The notes under the pieces are model-generated. The model was not told where the DNA came from. It made no database searches and was given only the letters and a program-made list of their open reading frames with translations. DNA of 64,000 nucleotides. It comes from CALUTH01 sp964452495. GTDB lineage: Bacteria; Cyanobacteriota; Vampirovibrionia; Gastranaerophilales; Gastranaerophilaceae. This document shows, piece by piece, positions 1-9,036 of this stretch (positions are counted from its first letter, which is position 1; each line of letters starts with the position of its first letter). The stretch is taken from assembly GCA_964452495.1 (NCBI GenBank), contig CAYVMC010000002.1:83864-147863 (forward strand), given 5' to 3'. A program made the position numbers and the translations under genes.

Positions 1-24
1 TTTTTTGAGGAGAGAGGATATAGT

Positions 25-726
25 ATGAGACGTGAGTTCAAACAGAAATCAAGTGTTCTTTTGATTGATGACAATTACGAACACGTGAACGGAATTAAGG
101 AGCTTTTAAATTTAGAAGGCACATTTAATGTAGTGAGTGCAGCAACCAGTGTTAATGTGGGTGTCACATTAATCAAACGGCACAATCCTGACATTGTAAT
201 TCTTGATATGAATATGCCGGAAAGAGATGGCTTACAAGCATTGCAAGACATTGAAAATCTTGGGTTGGGAACAAAAGTTCTTGTATTAAGCGGATATGAT
301 GATGCCGATTTAATCTTCAGAGCAATGAAACTCGGTGCAAGAGGCTATATACTGAAAACAATGGCATCCGCACAGTTAATTTATGCAATTGAAGAAGTAT
401 TATCCGGTAAAATTTATCTTCCGCTTGCAATTTCTTCAAGATTTTTTGAATACTTCCAAAAAACATTCCGTGAAGAATCTGCAAACGAAGTTAAAGAAGA
501 AAATTTCCTTGATGCACTTACACACAGAGAAGAAGAAGTGCTTGAACTCTTAACCCAAGGAATCACATATAAGGGTGTTGCAAATAAATTATTCATTTCA
601 GAAACAACAGTAAAAACACACGTTAACAATATTTTCCAAAAATTACAGGTTAACGACAGAACACAAGCTGTTTTATACGCTATTAACAACGGTTTTTTAA
701 ACAAAAAGGTCAAAATTAAATTATAA
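25..726 (+). CDS. NarL/FixJ-type response regulator
   Basis: This is a two-component response regulator with an N-terminal receiver domain (about residues 10-130) and a C-terminal LuxR-type helix-turn-helix (about 165-225). The conserved acidic pair is DD at 15-16, and the likely phosphoacceptor is D61 in the stretch ILDMNMP. The HTH shows the usual LTxREEEVLxLL and ETTVKTHVNNIFQKL patterns. A purine-rich ribosome-binding site precedes ATG. The stop abuts the start of the histidine kinase, and flgB, flgC and fliE follow on the same strand, so I infer that it regulates flagellar or surface genes. Its DNA target is unknown. Confidence 0.9.
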   Translation: MRREFKQKSSVLLIDDNYEHVNGIKELLNLEGTFNVVSAATSVNVGVTLIKRHNPDIVILDMNMPERDGLQALQDIENLGLGTKVLVLSGYDDADLIFRAMKLGARGYILKTMASAQLIYAIEEVLSGKIYLPLAISSRFFEYFQKTFREESANEVKEENFLDALTHREEEVLELLTQGITYKGVANKLFISETTVKTHVNNIFQKLQVNDRTQAVLYAINNGFLNKKVKIKL

Positions 727-1985
727 TGAAAAGAGTAGTACCCAAAAAGAATTTATTAAAAAATCTTATTTTTCTGCAAGAGAATAAGACAATAACCAGA
801 CGCACAGTTGAGGGTATGTTCAGGGCATTTGTAGAGCCGCTGTTAAACTCTCCTCAAGAAGGTTTGGTCGTATATAGACTACTAGATAAAACTCCGTATC
901 AAGGATTACTTAGCAGGCTTAAATATATTGACATAAAACTCATTGATTACACAAAGGAAACAGCTTACAAGCAAAATGTATGGGAAGAAACAGAGTTTCT
1001 CTGTCTACTTACGCAACGTTATGGTATTGTATTCATCTGGGACTATACTCTTGATGCTGTTGATGGTTATGCAGGGTACTACTTGAAATTCAATTCAAGA
1101 CTTCTTGATGACGGCTTTAATATAATTAACGATAATTCAAAAATCAGTTTGACCAAATATATGGAAAAATTCCGTCCGGACAGACGTGATAACGATATGT
1201 TAAACAGTGTTATGCTTAATCTGTTTGATATGTATAATTCCCAAACTCAGGAAGTAATTGCGATAGACCTTGAACGTGAAGAAATGGACAAAACCATTGA
1301 AGAACAGACAGGGTATGATAAAAAAACACGATATATCGCTCATGAAATTAAAAATCAGTTATCAATCTGTGAGCTTTATGCCCAAATTATACGGAAATAC
1401 TGCGAGAAAAATAATATTGAAGGTGAAACAATTGAAAACGCAGTAAACAGTATTATTAAAGCCGTTAGTATGGCTAATAATAATCTTATATCATTAAAAA
1501 CTGTTGATGAAAACAAGCTTGAGCCATGTAAAGTAAAGGAATTGGTTGATGAAGCCATTTCACTTGCAAAAGTATATTTAGAAGGAAAAGATATCACGCT
1601 CAAGCTATCAAATAAAGCGGAAAATGAAATTCTTGCAGACCGGAATAAATTTATTTCGGTATTAATTAATCTCATCAAGAATGCTGCAGAAGCTTTTAAT
1701 ACAGAAGAAATTGCTGAAACAGAAGATGGCTGCAAACAAGAAAAAATAATCACAATATCATCCGAACAGGAAGATGTATTTGTTAAAATACAAATAGAAA
1801 ACAACGGACATCCGGTTAAAGATGCCGAAAAGATTTTTGTTGAAGGTTACACAACAAAATCTACAGGCAGCGGACTCGGACTTATTATCTGTAAAAAAGA
1901 TATAGAAGATCAGTTCGGACAGATAAAACTTATTAAATCCGATGAGGAATCAACTGTATTTGAAATATCAATGGGTATAGTATAA
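726..1985 (+). CDS. Sensor histidine kinase, cytosolic
   Basis: This histidine kinase is the probable partner of the response regulator that ends at its start codon. The phosphoacceptor is H206 in the stretch IAHEIKNQLS, followed by a HATPase_c domain (about 300-419) with N box NLIKNAAEA and G box GSGLGLIICKK. The first 190 residues contain no transmembrane helix and match no sensor domain I recognise, so the input is probably cytoplasmic. It lies 19 bases ahead of flgB, in an apparent operon RR-HK-flgB-flgC-fliE. Confidence 0.87.
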   Translation: MKRVVPKKNLLKNLIFLQENKTITRRTVEGMFRAFVEPLLNSPQEGLVVYRLLDKTPYQGLLSRLKYIDIKLIDYTKETAYKQNVWEETEFLCLLTQRYGIVFIWDYTLDAVDGYAGYYLKFNSRLLDDGFNIINDNSKISLTKYMEKFRPDRRDNDMLNSVMLNLFDMYNSQTQEVIAIDLEREEMDKTIEEQTGYDKKTRYIAHEIKNQLSICELYAQIIRKYCEKNNIEGETIENAVNSIIKAVSMANNNLISLKTVDENKLEPCKVKELVDEAISLAKVYLEGKDITLKLSNKAENEILADRNKFISVLINLIKNAAEAFNTEEIAETEDGCKQEKIITISSEQEDVFVKIQIENNGHPVKDAEKIFVEGYTTKSTGSGLGLIICKKDIEDQFGQIKLIKSDEESTVFEISMGIV

Positions 1986-2004
1986 ATATCCGGAGGATAG
2001 GGGT

Positions 2005-2487
2005 ATGAATTTAATAACATCAAATTCAATGGAATTAATGAAACTTGGTATGGACGGACTTATGGAACGCCAAAAAGCCGTTTCTGCTAATATCGCAAAC
2101 GTTATGACTCCAGATTATGTACGCAAGGAAGTAGCTTTTGAAAGTCAATTGAATGAGATAAGAGAAAGTGCAGATTTGCAGGAATACATCAAAGGTCAGA
2201 ACAGTATAAAATATAACCCGAATTCTATAAATGAGTTTACAAGAGAAATTCCAAAATACAGAATACCCACAGCTCAGGAGAAAGCTTATTTACAATCTGA
2301 TATAATGTCTGATTTTAATCCGCAGATTGTTGATGATATTTATAATGGTGCCTCAACAGACGGAAATAATGTAGAGTTGGAAAAAGAAATGATGGATTTA
2401 TCTAAAACCGGCACAAGATATCTCGTTTTATCAAACCTTGAAAGCCGTGCTTACCAAGGTATCTCACAAATAATAAGCGGTGAATAA
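2005..2487 (+). CDS. flgB: Flagellar basal-body rod protein FlgB
   Basis: FlgB is a proximal rod subunit of the flagellum, exported by the flagellar type III apparatus. The N-terminal rod-protein signature is present (residues about 10-35, RQKAVSANIANVMTPDYVRKE), and the C-terminal helix resembles other rod proteins. At 160 residues it is slightly long for FlgB. A GGAGGA ribosome-binding site lies ahead of ATG. It is followed by flgC and fliE, the standard rod gene trio. Confidence 0.9.
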   Translation: MNLITSNSMELMKLGMDGLMERQKAVSANIANVMTPDYVRKEVAFESQLNEIRESADLQEYIKGQNSIKYNPNSINEFTREIPKYRIPTAQEKAYLQSDIMSDFNPQIVDDIYNGASTDGNNVELEKEMMDLSKTGTRYLVLSNLESRAYQGISQIISGE

Positions 2488-2517
2488 CAAATAATGGATA
2501 AACAGGAGGTGTAAAAT

Positions 2518-3024
2518 ATGAGCTTCAGTGCATTTGATATAGCAGGATCAGGAATGATGGCACAACGGATTAAAATGGATACCGTTGCCAGTAACATTGC
2601 CAACGTAAACACTACCAGAAATCCAGACGGTTCACCAGGAGTTTATATCAAGAAAAATGTATCATTTAAAGCTATATACGAGGATAACCTTTCACGTGGC
2701 CCCCAAAATTTTGGAGCAAACTCACTTGATGCAAAATTTGATCCGTCAACAGGCAATATGATGGTAAATACCGGTATCGCTCTTAATACAGGTATGATAT
2801 CCGGCGGAGTCGAAGTTGACAGAATTTATGATACAGAAAACGGTATAAAAACTCTATATGATCCATCACATCCAGATGCTGACGTAGAAGGATATGTAAA
2901 TGTTCCTAATATAAACATTGTTGAAGAAATGGTTGATATGATAGCAGCTTCAAGAGCGTACGAAGCAAATGCAACAGTTGCTCAAAATGTTACCACTATG
3001 ATTCAATCTGCAATGAATATTTAA
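2518..3024 (+). CDS. flgC: Flagellar basal-body rod protein FlgC
   Basis: FlgC is a proximal rod protein. The N-terminal motif (residues about 5-35, AGSGMMAQRIKMDTVASNIANVN) and the C-terminal motif with EEMVDMIAASRAYEANATV are both typical. At 168 residues it is slightly longer than the usual 135-150, with the extra length in the middle. A strong AGGAGGTG ribosome-binding site precedes ATG. It sits between flgB and fliE. Confidence 0.93.
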   Translation: MSFSAFDIAGSGMMAQRIKMDTVASNIANVNTTRNPDGSPGVYIKKNVSFKAIYEDNLSRGPQNFGANSLDAKFDPSTGNMMVNTGIALNTGMISGGVEVDRIYDTENGIKTLYDPSHPDADVEGYVNVPNINIVEEMVDMIAASRAYEANATVAQNVTTMIQSAMNI

Positions 3025-3072
3025 TCAGAAAAAAAGGGTTCCCTCGAGGAAATTTTAAGGAGTATATAACAA

Positions 3073-3471
3073 ATGGAAATAACAAGTTTTTCAATGCCTG
3101 AGTACAGTAATTTGAATGCTGTAAACGAATATAACAAATTCTTAAAAGGACATACCATGTTTGATGTCCAAAATCCCGAGGATTTTGATAATACACTTTT
3201 GTTTGAAGAAAAAAAACTATCATCAAAAGCAGAAACAGAAAAACCTTTTATAGAACTTATGGGCAATGCTTTTACCGATGGGTTAAAATCAGTTGATAAC
3301 GCAAGAAAAGCCTCGGATAGAGCAAATGAAATATTTGCCGCAGGCGGTGATATTAATGTACACGAAGTAATGATTGCAGCAGAAAAAGCAAGCCTCAGCA
3401 CTCAGATGGCAATCCAAATCAGAAACCGTATCTTAAATACATACAGCGAACTTAGCCAAATGCAACTCTAA
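3073..3471 (+). CDS. fliE: Flagellar hook-basal body complex protein FliE (copy 1)
   Basis: FliE links the MS ring to the rod. The C-terminal half shows the family signature (about residues 80-130), with DINVHEVMIAAEKASLSTQMAIQIRNRI. The N-terminal 60 residues are longer than usual. It closes the RR-HK-flgB-flgC-fliE unit and is preceded by an AAGGAG ribosome-binding site. A second, different FliE-family gene lies at 34516-34857 on the opposite strand. Confidence 0.88.
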   Translation: MEITSFSMPEYSNLNAVNEYNKFLKGHTMFDVQNPEDFDNTLLFEEKKLSSKAETEKPFIELMGNAFTDGLKSVDNARKASDRANEIFAAGGDINVHEVMIAAEKASLSTQMAIQIRNRILNTYSELSQMQL

Positions 3472-3617
3472 TCCAAATCCGTACAAAAAATAAGAAGCCG
3501 ACAGATAACCTAAAACTAATGCAGAATTCTAGAACAGGCAGAATATATCTGGAAATAAACCAGTTAGATAATAAAAAAAGCACACTTAGATTAAACTTTA
3601 TAATATACCAACTTTAT

Positions 3618-3646
3618 AGCAGGGATTAGTTACATCCTGCTTTTTT
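3618..3646 (+). terminator. Intrinsic terminator after fliE
   Basis: An AGCAGG stem pairs with CCTGCT across a short loop, followed by six T. It lies about 145 bases after the fliE stop. Confidence 0.7.
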
Positions 3647-3736
3647 ATTATAATTAGATAAATTTTATTAAAATAAAAAATCAATATGAACTTATCAAAT
3701 ACCCAGCATAACACCGAATCTACTACCTACCCCGTA

Positions 3737-3765
3737 TTGAATTTTATTTAAAATTTTAGTAAAAT
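3737..3765 (+). promoter_or_regulatory. Sigma70-type promoter for the symporter gene
   Basis: TTGAAT and TAAAAT are separated by 17 bases, 37 bases before the ATG at 3803. Confidence 0.55.
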
Positions 3766-3802
3766 AGATAGGTTAAATAATATTTTAAAAAGGAATTTAA
3801 GA

Positions 3803-5131
3803 ATGAAAATACAGATGCAAGTATTGATAGCACTTGGTTTAGGGTTAAAAAGAAACTGGCACATTTTCTCAGGACTTATACTGGGAGTAATTGCAGGGAT
3901 TTTTCTTCATAAATATAATCTTCACCAACATTACGTAATGACAATCCTAACGTTTGTTGGTGAATTATTTATAAGGCTTATCCAAATGGTTGTTATTCCT
4001 CTTGTAATCTCTGCCATAATAATAGGAATTACAAGTATTGGCGACAACAAACAGCTTAGCAAGCTGGGTACAAAAATGATAGGATACTATGCCATCATTA
4101 CTTTTATTGCTGTTGCTATAGGAGCCGTTCTTGCGCTTGTATTTAAACCCGGTTTAAGTGCTTCACAATATATAAGTGAGTTTGCGGCTAGTGACATTCA
4201 AGCAACCGTTGCTGCTACTATTGAAGCTCAACGTGCAAATATTCTTAATATTTTCCTTAATTTCATACCCAAAAATCCGCTTGAAGCTTTCGCTACCGGT
4301 AATATGGTCGCAATTATTGTGTTTACAGTACTTTTTGCACTGGCATTAGCCAAAACCGGTGAAATCAACCGCCCGTTTGTAAGCTTCTTTGAATCAATAT
4401 TTGCAGCTACAATGAAAGTCACAGACTGGATTATGTGTTTTGCTGCCCCAGGTGTATTTGCACTTACAGCGGTCAATGTATCATCCTTCGGGCTTGATAT
4501 TTTCTCCAGTATTTCAAAATACATCGGAGTTATTACTTTAGGTTTCTTGATACAATTACTAATCGTATATCCGATATTTTTAAGGATATTTTCTAAAGTT
4601 CCTGTATGGATATTATACGCAGCAATTGCTGAGGCAATGATGGTCGCATTCGGAACAGCAAGTTCCTCCGCAACTCTGCCTTTAACTATTGCCTGCTGTG
4701 AAAAACGCGGAATATCCCACAAAATATCAAGTTTTGTTCTTCCCCTCGGCGCAACACTTAATATGGATGGAACCGCTCTGCTGCAAACCGTTGCTGTAAT
4801 CTTCCTAGCACAGGCATATAATGTAGCACTTACCCCGTTCTTAATTTTGCAAATTTGTTTCCTTGCAGTCATCGCATCATCAACATGTGCCGGAATTCCG
4901 GGTGCAGGATTGATTACAATTGCACTCATATTAAACGGGATGGGATTATCTCCAGAACAACTTGTTGTAGGTTTTGGCTTCCTTCTTACCCTCGACAGAG
5001 TTACGGACATGCTCAGAACCCTTGTTAATGTCACATCAGATGCTGTTGTTACAGCCGCAATCGCAGATAACGAAAATGAAATTAATTATGACCTGCTGAA
5101 TAATCCCGAAGAATACAAAGAAATTATATAG
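3803..5131 (+). CDS. Dicarboxylate/amino acid:cation symporter (DAACS/SDF family)
   Basis: This is an integral membrane sodium- or proton-coupled symporter of the GltP/DctA type, importing acidic amino acids or C4-dicarboxylates. It has about eight hydrophobic helices. The family's serine-rich hairpin appears as AFGTASSSATLPLTI (about residue 280) and the substrate/Na-binding motif as NMDGTALLQ (about 320). The length of 442 residues is normal. An AAGGA site precedes ATG. Which substrate it carries cannot be told from sequence. Only 2 bases separate it from the next gene, so the two are probably co-transcribed. Confidence 0.9.
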   Translation: MKIQMQVLIALGLGLKRNWHIFSGLILGVIAGIFLHKYNLHQHYVMTILTFVGELFIRLIQMVVIPLVISAIIIGITSIGDNKQLSKLGTKMIGYYAIITFIAVAIGAVLALVFKPGLSASQYISEFAASDIQATVAATIEAQRANILNIFLNFIPKNPLEAFATGNMVAIIVFTVLFALALAKTGEINRPFVSFFESIFAATMKVTDWIMCFAAPGVFALTAVNVSSFGLDIFSSISKYIGVITLGFLIQLLIVYPIFLRIFSKVPVWILYAAIAEAMMVAFGTASSSATLPLTIACCEKRGISHKISSFVLPLGATLNMDGTALLQTVAVIFLAQAYNVALTPFLILQICFLAVIASSTCAGIPGAGLITIALILNGMGLSPEQLVVGFGFLLTLDRVTDMLRTLVNVTSDAVVTAAIADNENEINYDLLNNPEEYKEII

Positions 5132-5133
5132 CT

Positions 5134-5853
5134 ATGAATGAACAAATAATAGGCTTTTGGGGATATCCAGATCCGGAATTAGTAAAAAAAATACGAAATC
5201 AATATCCAAATTACCGATGGGTAGATTTGGATATTGATTTTGGTACTCCGGACAAAGAAATACTGCCTAAAGCGTATTGTAAAATAATTAAGAATATTAT
5301 AAACAATGCATTTGCTTTTAAACCCGTTAAAATAGCAGCACCCATAGGCAAAGATAAGTGTGACAGCGGATGGTTTGCTGCAAAGATTCTAACAGAACTC
5401 GGTTTTGATTGTGAAACCTCAGTTTATGAAAAAATTGAACCCAAACGTCCGATTAGGGTATGTACAAGCAGTCTACCGCTTGTTGAAAAATTTAATATAA
5501 TAATGAACAATATTTTAGACGGTGTTCCGGATGCAAACTACCCTCAGGCAAATGCCCAGTTTGGCTTCTGGGGAGTCCCTCCAAACGATTATGAAATATT
5601 AAAATTATTTCCTGATAATACTCACCTATATGGCTGGACTCGATGTGTTGAAGCTGGAACCCCAGCAGATTTGGAATTAGAAATGCAAATTGACAGTGAT
5701 GTGCCAACCGTATTTTATGCACAGGCTTTCTGTTCAAAAACACAACTTGCAAAATATCTGGCAGACAAGTACAACGGGCTTTATATAGATGTTGATGACT
5801 ATATAAACAACTCTATTAAAGCTAAGATTGAAGCTTTTTTGAGGTTAAGATGA
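5134..5853 (+). CDS. Unknown protein with an internally duplicated domain
   Basis: I do not recognise this family. The 239 residues carry two related halves. The first begins GFWGYPDPELVKKI (about residue 7) and reaches FGTPD. The second begins GFWGVPPNDYEILKL (about residue 146) and reaches AGTPAD. The shared pattern is GFWG-x-P, a leucine/proline segment, an aromatic-rich strand and GTP(A)D. There is no signal peptide or membrane helix, and several cysteines are present. Its TGA overlaps the ATG of the HgdC-like ATPase (ATGA), which implies coupled translation and a joint function. Confidence 0.75.
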   Translation: MNEQIIGFWGYPDPELVKKIRNQYPNYRWVDLDIDFGTPDKEILPKAYCKIIKNIINNAFAFKPVKIAAPIGKDKCDSGWFAAKILTELGFDCETSVYEKIEPKRPIRVCTSSLPLVEKFNIIMNNILDGVPDANYPQANAQFGFWGVPPNDYEILKLFPDNTHLYGWTRCVEAGTPADLELEMQIDSDVPTVFYAQAFCSKTQLAKYLADKYNGLYIDVDDYINNSIKAKIEAFLRLR

Positions 5854-6518
5854 TTTATTTGGATGCTGGAACAACTTATTCTAAAATTATTACAACAGAA
5901 AATAATACTTTTTCTGATGAATACTTTGTTAAACGCACCGAGGACAAAAATTATTATATTATTCCTTCAGCAGAAATAAAGAAATTAAATATAAAACCTG
6001 ATCGCTCCTGCGGTCACATGAGCAACCCTACGGAAAATGAAATAATAGCACTTGCCAAAGGATGTAAGGGGAAATTGGATAATGACGCAACCGTATTGGA
6101 CCTGGGCAGCAGAGATGCAAAATGGATAAGGTTTAAAGATGCAAAATTTCACGACATGGACTGGAATACATCGTGTGCCAGCTCTACAGGTGCAACTGTT
6201 GAAATGCTTTTGAAGTTTTATAATATCAAACGTGAAGATTTAAAATTTAATCCCGAAAAATTTGCAGTAACCTGCGGAATTTTTGGGCTTGAAAAAATAA
6301 TGGATGATATTTCCAACGGAAGCGAGGCAAAAAGTTCCATAGCCAAATTTATACACGGTATAGCATACAATGCGTGGATATTTGCAAAAAAGCCTGAAAA
6401 AATATATTTGTCAGGAGGATTTTGTGAGAACAAATGTTTTGTACAATCTTTTGAAGAATATTGCGCAGTTACTCCTCTTGGACGCTTCGTTTTATGTGAG
6501 GGGTTAATTAATGAGTAA
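5850..6518 (+). CDS. HgdC/BadF-like ASKHA activator ATPase
   Basis: This protein resembles the ATP-dependent activators of 2-hydroxyacyl-CoA dehydratases and benzoyl-CoA reductases, which pass electrons from a [4Fe-4S] cluster held at the dimer interface. The phosphate-1 motif is LDAGTTYSKI at the N-terminus, and VLDLGSRDAKWI aligns with the second phosphate motif. The two cluster cysteines of the family seem kept, in NTSCASSTG and VTCGIFGLEKI. SGGFCENKC matches the adenosine motif GGVAKN. At 222 residues it is shorter than the usual 255-270. No dehydratase subunits are seen here; the only coupled partner is the unknown 5134-5853 protein. Confidence 0.72.
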   Translation: MIYLDAGTTYSKIITTENNTFSDEYFVKRTEDKNYYIIPSAEIKKLNIKPDRSCGHMSNPTENEIIALAKGCKGKLDNDATVLDLGSRDAKWIRFKDAKFHDMDWNTSCASSTGATVEMLLKFYNIKREDLKFNPEKFAVTCGIFGLEKIMDDISNGSEAKSSIAKFIHGIAYNAWIFAKKPEKIYLSGGFCENKCFVQSFEEYCAVTPLGRFVLCEGLINE

Positions 6519-6855
6519 TATTTCAACAGGAAAACGGGGGGAAGTCATTGCTGCAGAATATCTTACCAAACATGGTTACAAAATTCTTGAAACAAATAAA
6601 CATTTTTCACGCTTTTCAGAAATTGATATAATTGCTCTTGATAAAGAAACTCTTGTCTTTGTAGAAGTTAAAACCAGAAAAAATAATAAACTGGGAATAC
6701 CCTTTGAAGCAATAACAAAAACAAAATACGAACATATAAAAACAGGACTGTTTACATACCTGAAAAGCAATCCCAAATATAAAAAATACCGGATTGATGC
6801 AATAGGAATTACATTTGAACCTGATTTAAAAATTGAGCATTTAAAAAATATATAA
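6511..6855 (+). CDS. YraN family (UPF0102) nuclease-like protein
   Basis: This is a small protein with the Holliday-junction-resolvase-like fold of the YraN family. Family features are KRGEVIAAEYL near the N-terminus, EIDIIALDKETLVFVEVKTR (the PD-ExK core, about residues 36-54) and RIDAIGI. The in vivo role of the family is not settled. Its start overlaps the stop of the activator ATPase by 8 bases, which suggests co-translation. GAGGGG serves as ribosome-binding site. Confidence 0.87.
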   Translation: MSNISTGKRGEVIAAEYLTKHGYKILETNKHFSRFSEIDIIALDKETLVFVEVKTRKNNKLGIPFEAITKTKYEHIKTGLFTYLKSNPKYKKYRIDAIGITFEPDLKIEHLKNI

Positions 6856-6875
6856 ATACAATGATACCGGCAAAC

Positions 6876-8222
6876 CTAAATATTAACCCCCCGCATCATC
6901 TGCACAAGTGTATTTATTGTTGTATCCATGGATACAATATCAGATGTCCTTTGCTGTAAAAAAGCGTTAATCTGCGGCATCATCTGGATTGCAATATCAA
7001 GACGAGGGTTTGTACCGGGTTGATACATACCTACATCTATAAGGTCTTTATTTTCCCTGTACAATGCCATTAATGCCCTCATTTTACCTGCAGCTTCTTT
7101 ATGCTCCGGAGTTGCAATTGCAGACATAAGCCTTGAGATACTTCCAAGAACATCAATTGCAGGATAATGATTCATCTCGGCAACTTTTCTTGATAAGAAA
7201 ATGTGTCCATCTACAATACCTCTAACTATATCTACAATCGGGTCGGATATATCATCCCCTTCCATAAGTACTGTATAAAGAGCCGTTATTGAACCTTTTG
7301 AACTATTACCGGCACGTTCAAGAACCTTCTGAAGCCATGAGAATATTGACGGCGGGTAGCCTTTCATCGTCGGCGGTTCACCAACAGACAAACCTACTTC
7401 ACGACCTGCCATTGCACAACGTGTAACGGTATCAGTCATTAAAAAAACTTTTTTACCTTGATCCCTAAAATACTCACACACAGCAGTTGCGGCAAGAAGA
7501 CATTTTTGTCTAATAAGAGGCGGCTGATCACCCGTTGAACATACAAGCACAGAATGTTTCATACCTTCTTCTCCGAGTGCATCCTCTACAAACTCTTTTA
7601 CCTCCCGCCCACGTTCTCCTATCAGTGCAACAACGTTTACATCCGCATCTGAATTTCTGGCAATCATACCCAGCAGTGTACTTTTACCAACACCGGAACC
7701 GGCAAAAAGACCTAAACGCTGACCGCATCCCATAGTCAAACAACTGTCTATTGCTCTTACTCCGGTAGAAAATATTTCAGAAATAATCGGCCGCTCAAAC
7801 GGTTCAGGAGCAGCTCCTTCAATCGGACGCCATAATGCACCGGTTGTATCCAGAGGTCTACCGTCAATAGGTTCACCAAGAGGATTAATAATTCTTCCAA
7901 ATAAAAAATCTCCAACCGGAATAATAATAGGCTTTCCATTTGTTTGAACCAGACATCCCTGCCCGATACCTGCTGCATCATACAAAAGCAAAAGCTGTGC
8001 CACATCACCTTTAAAAGCGACAACCTCAGCCGGTTTTTTTTCTCCTGTATAGGTTTCTATATAGCACAAATCGCCTATTTTAAGCCCTGGTAATTTTACC
8101 TCAACAGTCAACCCTAGTACCTTAGATACACTTCCTTTATATTGATAAAGTTCCGTATTTTGTATCTGCTCCCGAGCCTTTATTTTTAGATTATCTAAAT
8201 ACTCTTGATTAACACCGTCCAT
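6876..8222 (-). CDS. fliI: Flagellum-specific export ATPase FliI
   Basis: FliI is the ATPase that energises flagellar type III export, related to F1-beta. The Walker A motif is at about residues 175-182 (GSGVGKST), with Walker B at VFLMTDTVTRCA and the typical IGERGREVKEF stretch. I prefer the ATG at 8222 over the TTG one codon upstream. It is separated here from fliH and flhA, which lie 22 kb away, and is co-oriented with an exported protein gene 15 bases upstream. Confidence 0.95.
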   Translation of the reverse strand: MDGVNQEYLDNLKIKAREQIQNTELYQYKGSVSKVLGLTVEVKLPGLKIGDLCYIETYTGEKKPAEVVAFKGDVAQLLLLYDAAGIGQGCLVQTNGKPIIIPVGDFLFGRIINPLGEPIDGRPLDTTGALWRPIEGAAPEPFERPIISEIFSTGVRAIDSCLTMGCGQRLGLFAGSGVGKSTLLGMIARNSDADVNVVALIGERGREVKEFVEDALGEEGMKHSVLVCSTGDQPPLIRQKCLLAATAVCEYFRDQGKKVFLMTDTVTRCAMAGREVGLSVGEPPTMKGYPPSIFSWLQKVLERAGNSSKGSITALYTVLMEGDDISDPIVDIVRGIVDGHIFLSRKVAEMNHYPAIDVLGSISRLMSAIATPEHKEAAGKMRALMALYRENKDLIDVGMYQPGTNPRLDIAIQMMPQINAFLQQRTSDIVSMDTTINTLVQMMRGVNI

Positions 8223-8237
8223 CAAACAAATTCTCTA

Positions 8238-8912
8238 TTAATACACAGGGATATCTACAGGTTCTGTAAGCTGCACTCCTATAACCTGCCCTTGCTTTAA
8301 ATAAACACTTTTGCCTTTTCTAAACATATCGGCAATACTATCACCAATAAAATATCCAGCACCGCCAATTACACCGCCAATAGCACAGAACGGGGTTGTA
8401 AGGTACTGCAAACCAGACATTGTATCTTCAGCAGATAAACCAACATCTATCGCATTAGTTGTAATTTCTTTAGTCTTTTTCCAATTCTCCTGAATAGCCT
8501 CGCCATATCCTAATGAGCCGTATATCCCACCATCTGCAGAAAGATGAGTAATACCGGTTAATCCCATTGCTAATGGTAATTGCCTGCCGCTTGGAGTTAC
8601 AATATGATCGAAATCAAGGTATAAAACAGCACCTTTTGAAAATCTTTTCGGTTGTGTTATTCCCTTAATAGCCCCTCTAACAACAGAACCCGACGGTAGA
8701 ATAACATTGGAACCGGACACCTGCTCTGTTAAAAGCATCGCATTGAAATAATCTCCCTCTGAACTGGTTCTTGTATCAATTGGTGATAATAATTGCAGTG
8801 AAAGTACCGTACCAGCCGGTATTCTTTTTGTTTTTGCATCTGCTTCAAAGGAAGCTGCAAATACAGTATTTATAAATATTAGTAATGTGACTACTAAAGC
8901 TAAAACTTTCAT
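8238..8912 (-). CDS. Exported protein of unknown function
   Basis: A clear Sec signal peptide covers the first 20 residues (hydrophobic LALVVTLLIFINTVFA, cleavage likely after FAA). The mature part is mostly beta-like, with the pattern AGTVLSLQLLSPIDTRTSSEGD and LPSGSVVRGAI, which resembles periplasmic beta-barrel or pilus-assembly-type domains, and a glycine-rich stretch (AIGGVIGGAGYFIGD). I cannot assign a function. A GGAGGGG ribosome-binding site precedes ATG, and fliI follows after 15 bases, so a role near the cell envelope or flagellum is possible. Confidence 0.75.
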   Translation of the reverse strand: MKVLALVVTLLIFINTVFAASFEADAKTKRIPAGTVLSLQLLSPIDTRTSSEGDYFNAMLLTEQVSGSNVILPSGSVVRGAIKGITQPKRFSKGAVLYLDFDHIVTPSGRQLPLAMGLTGITHLSADGGIYGSLGYGEAIQENWKKTKEITTNAIDVGLSAEDTMSGLQYLTTPFCAIGGVIGGAGYFIGDSIADMFRKGKSVYLKQGQVIGVQLTEPVDIPVY

Positions 8913-9001
8913 TTTTATTACACCCCTCCATCACAGAGATTATAACACAATATTATACCAGAAGCAATTAAACAGCAGTTTTAACATATATTAAACAGGT
9001 G

Positions 9002-9030
9002 TTGGCAAGTGTACTATTTTGAATTATAAT
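9002..9030 (+). promoter_or_regulatory. Sigma70 promoter of smpB, predicted leaderless
   Basis: TTGGCA and TATAAT are spaced by 17 bases. The -10 box ends exactly six bases before the smpB ATG at 9037, so transcription should start at or next to the A of ATG. No ribosome-binding site can fit. Confidence 0.75.
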
Positions 9031-9036
9031 CCCTGT

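Larger units (their letters stand above)
3472..3802. other. Intergenic region: terminator plus promoter
   Basis: This 331-base gap holds a terminator (3618-3646) that probably ends the flagellar rod operon, and a promoter (3737-3765) for the downstream symporter. I see no plausible coding sequence in the rest, which is AT-rich. Confidence 0.6.
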
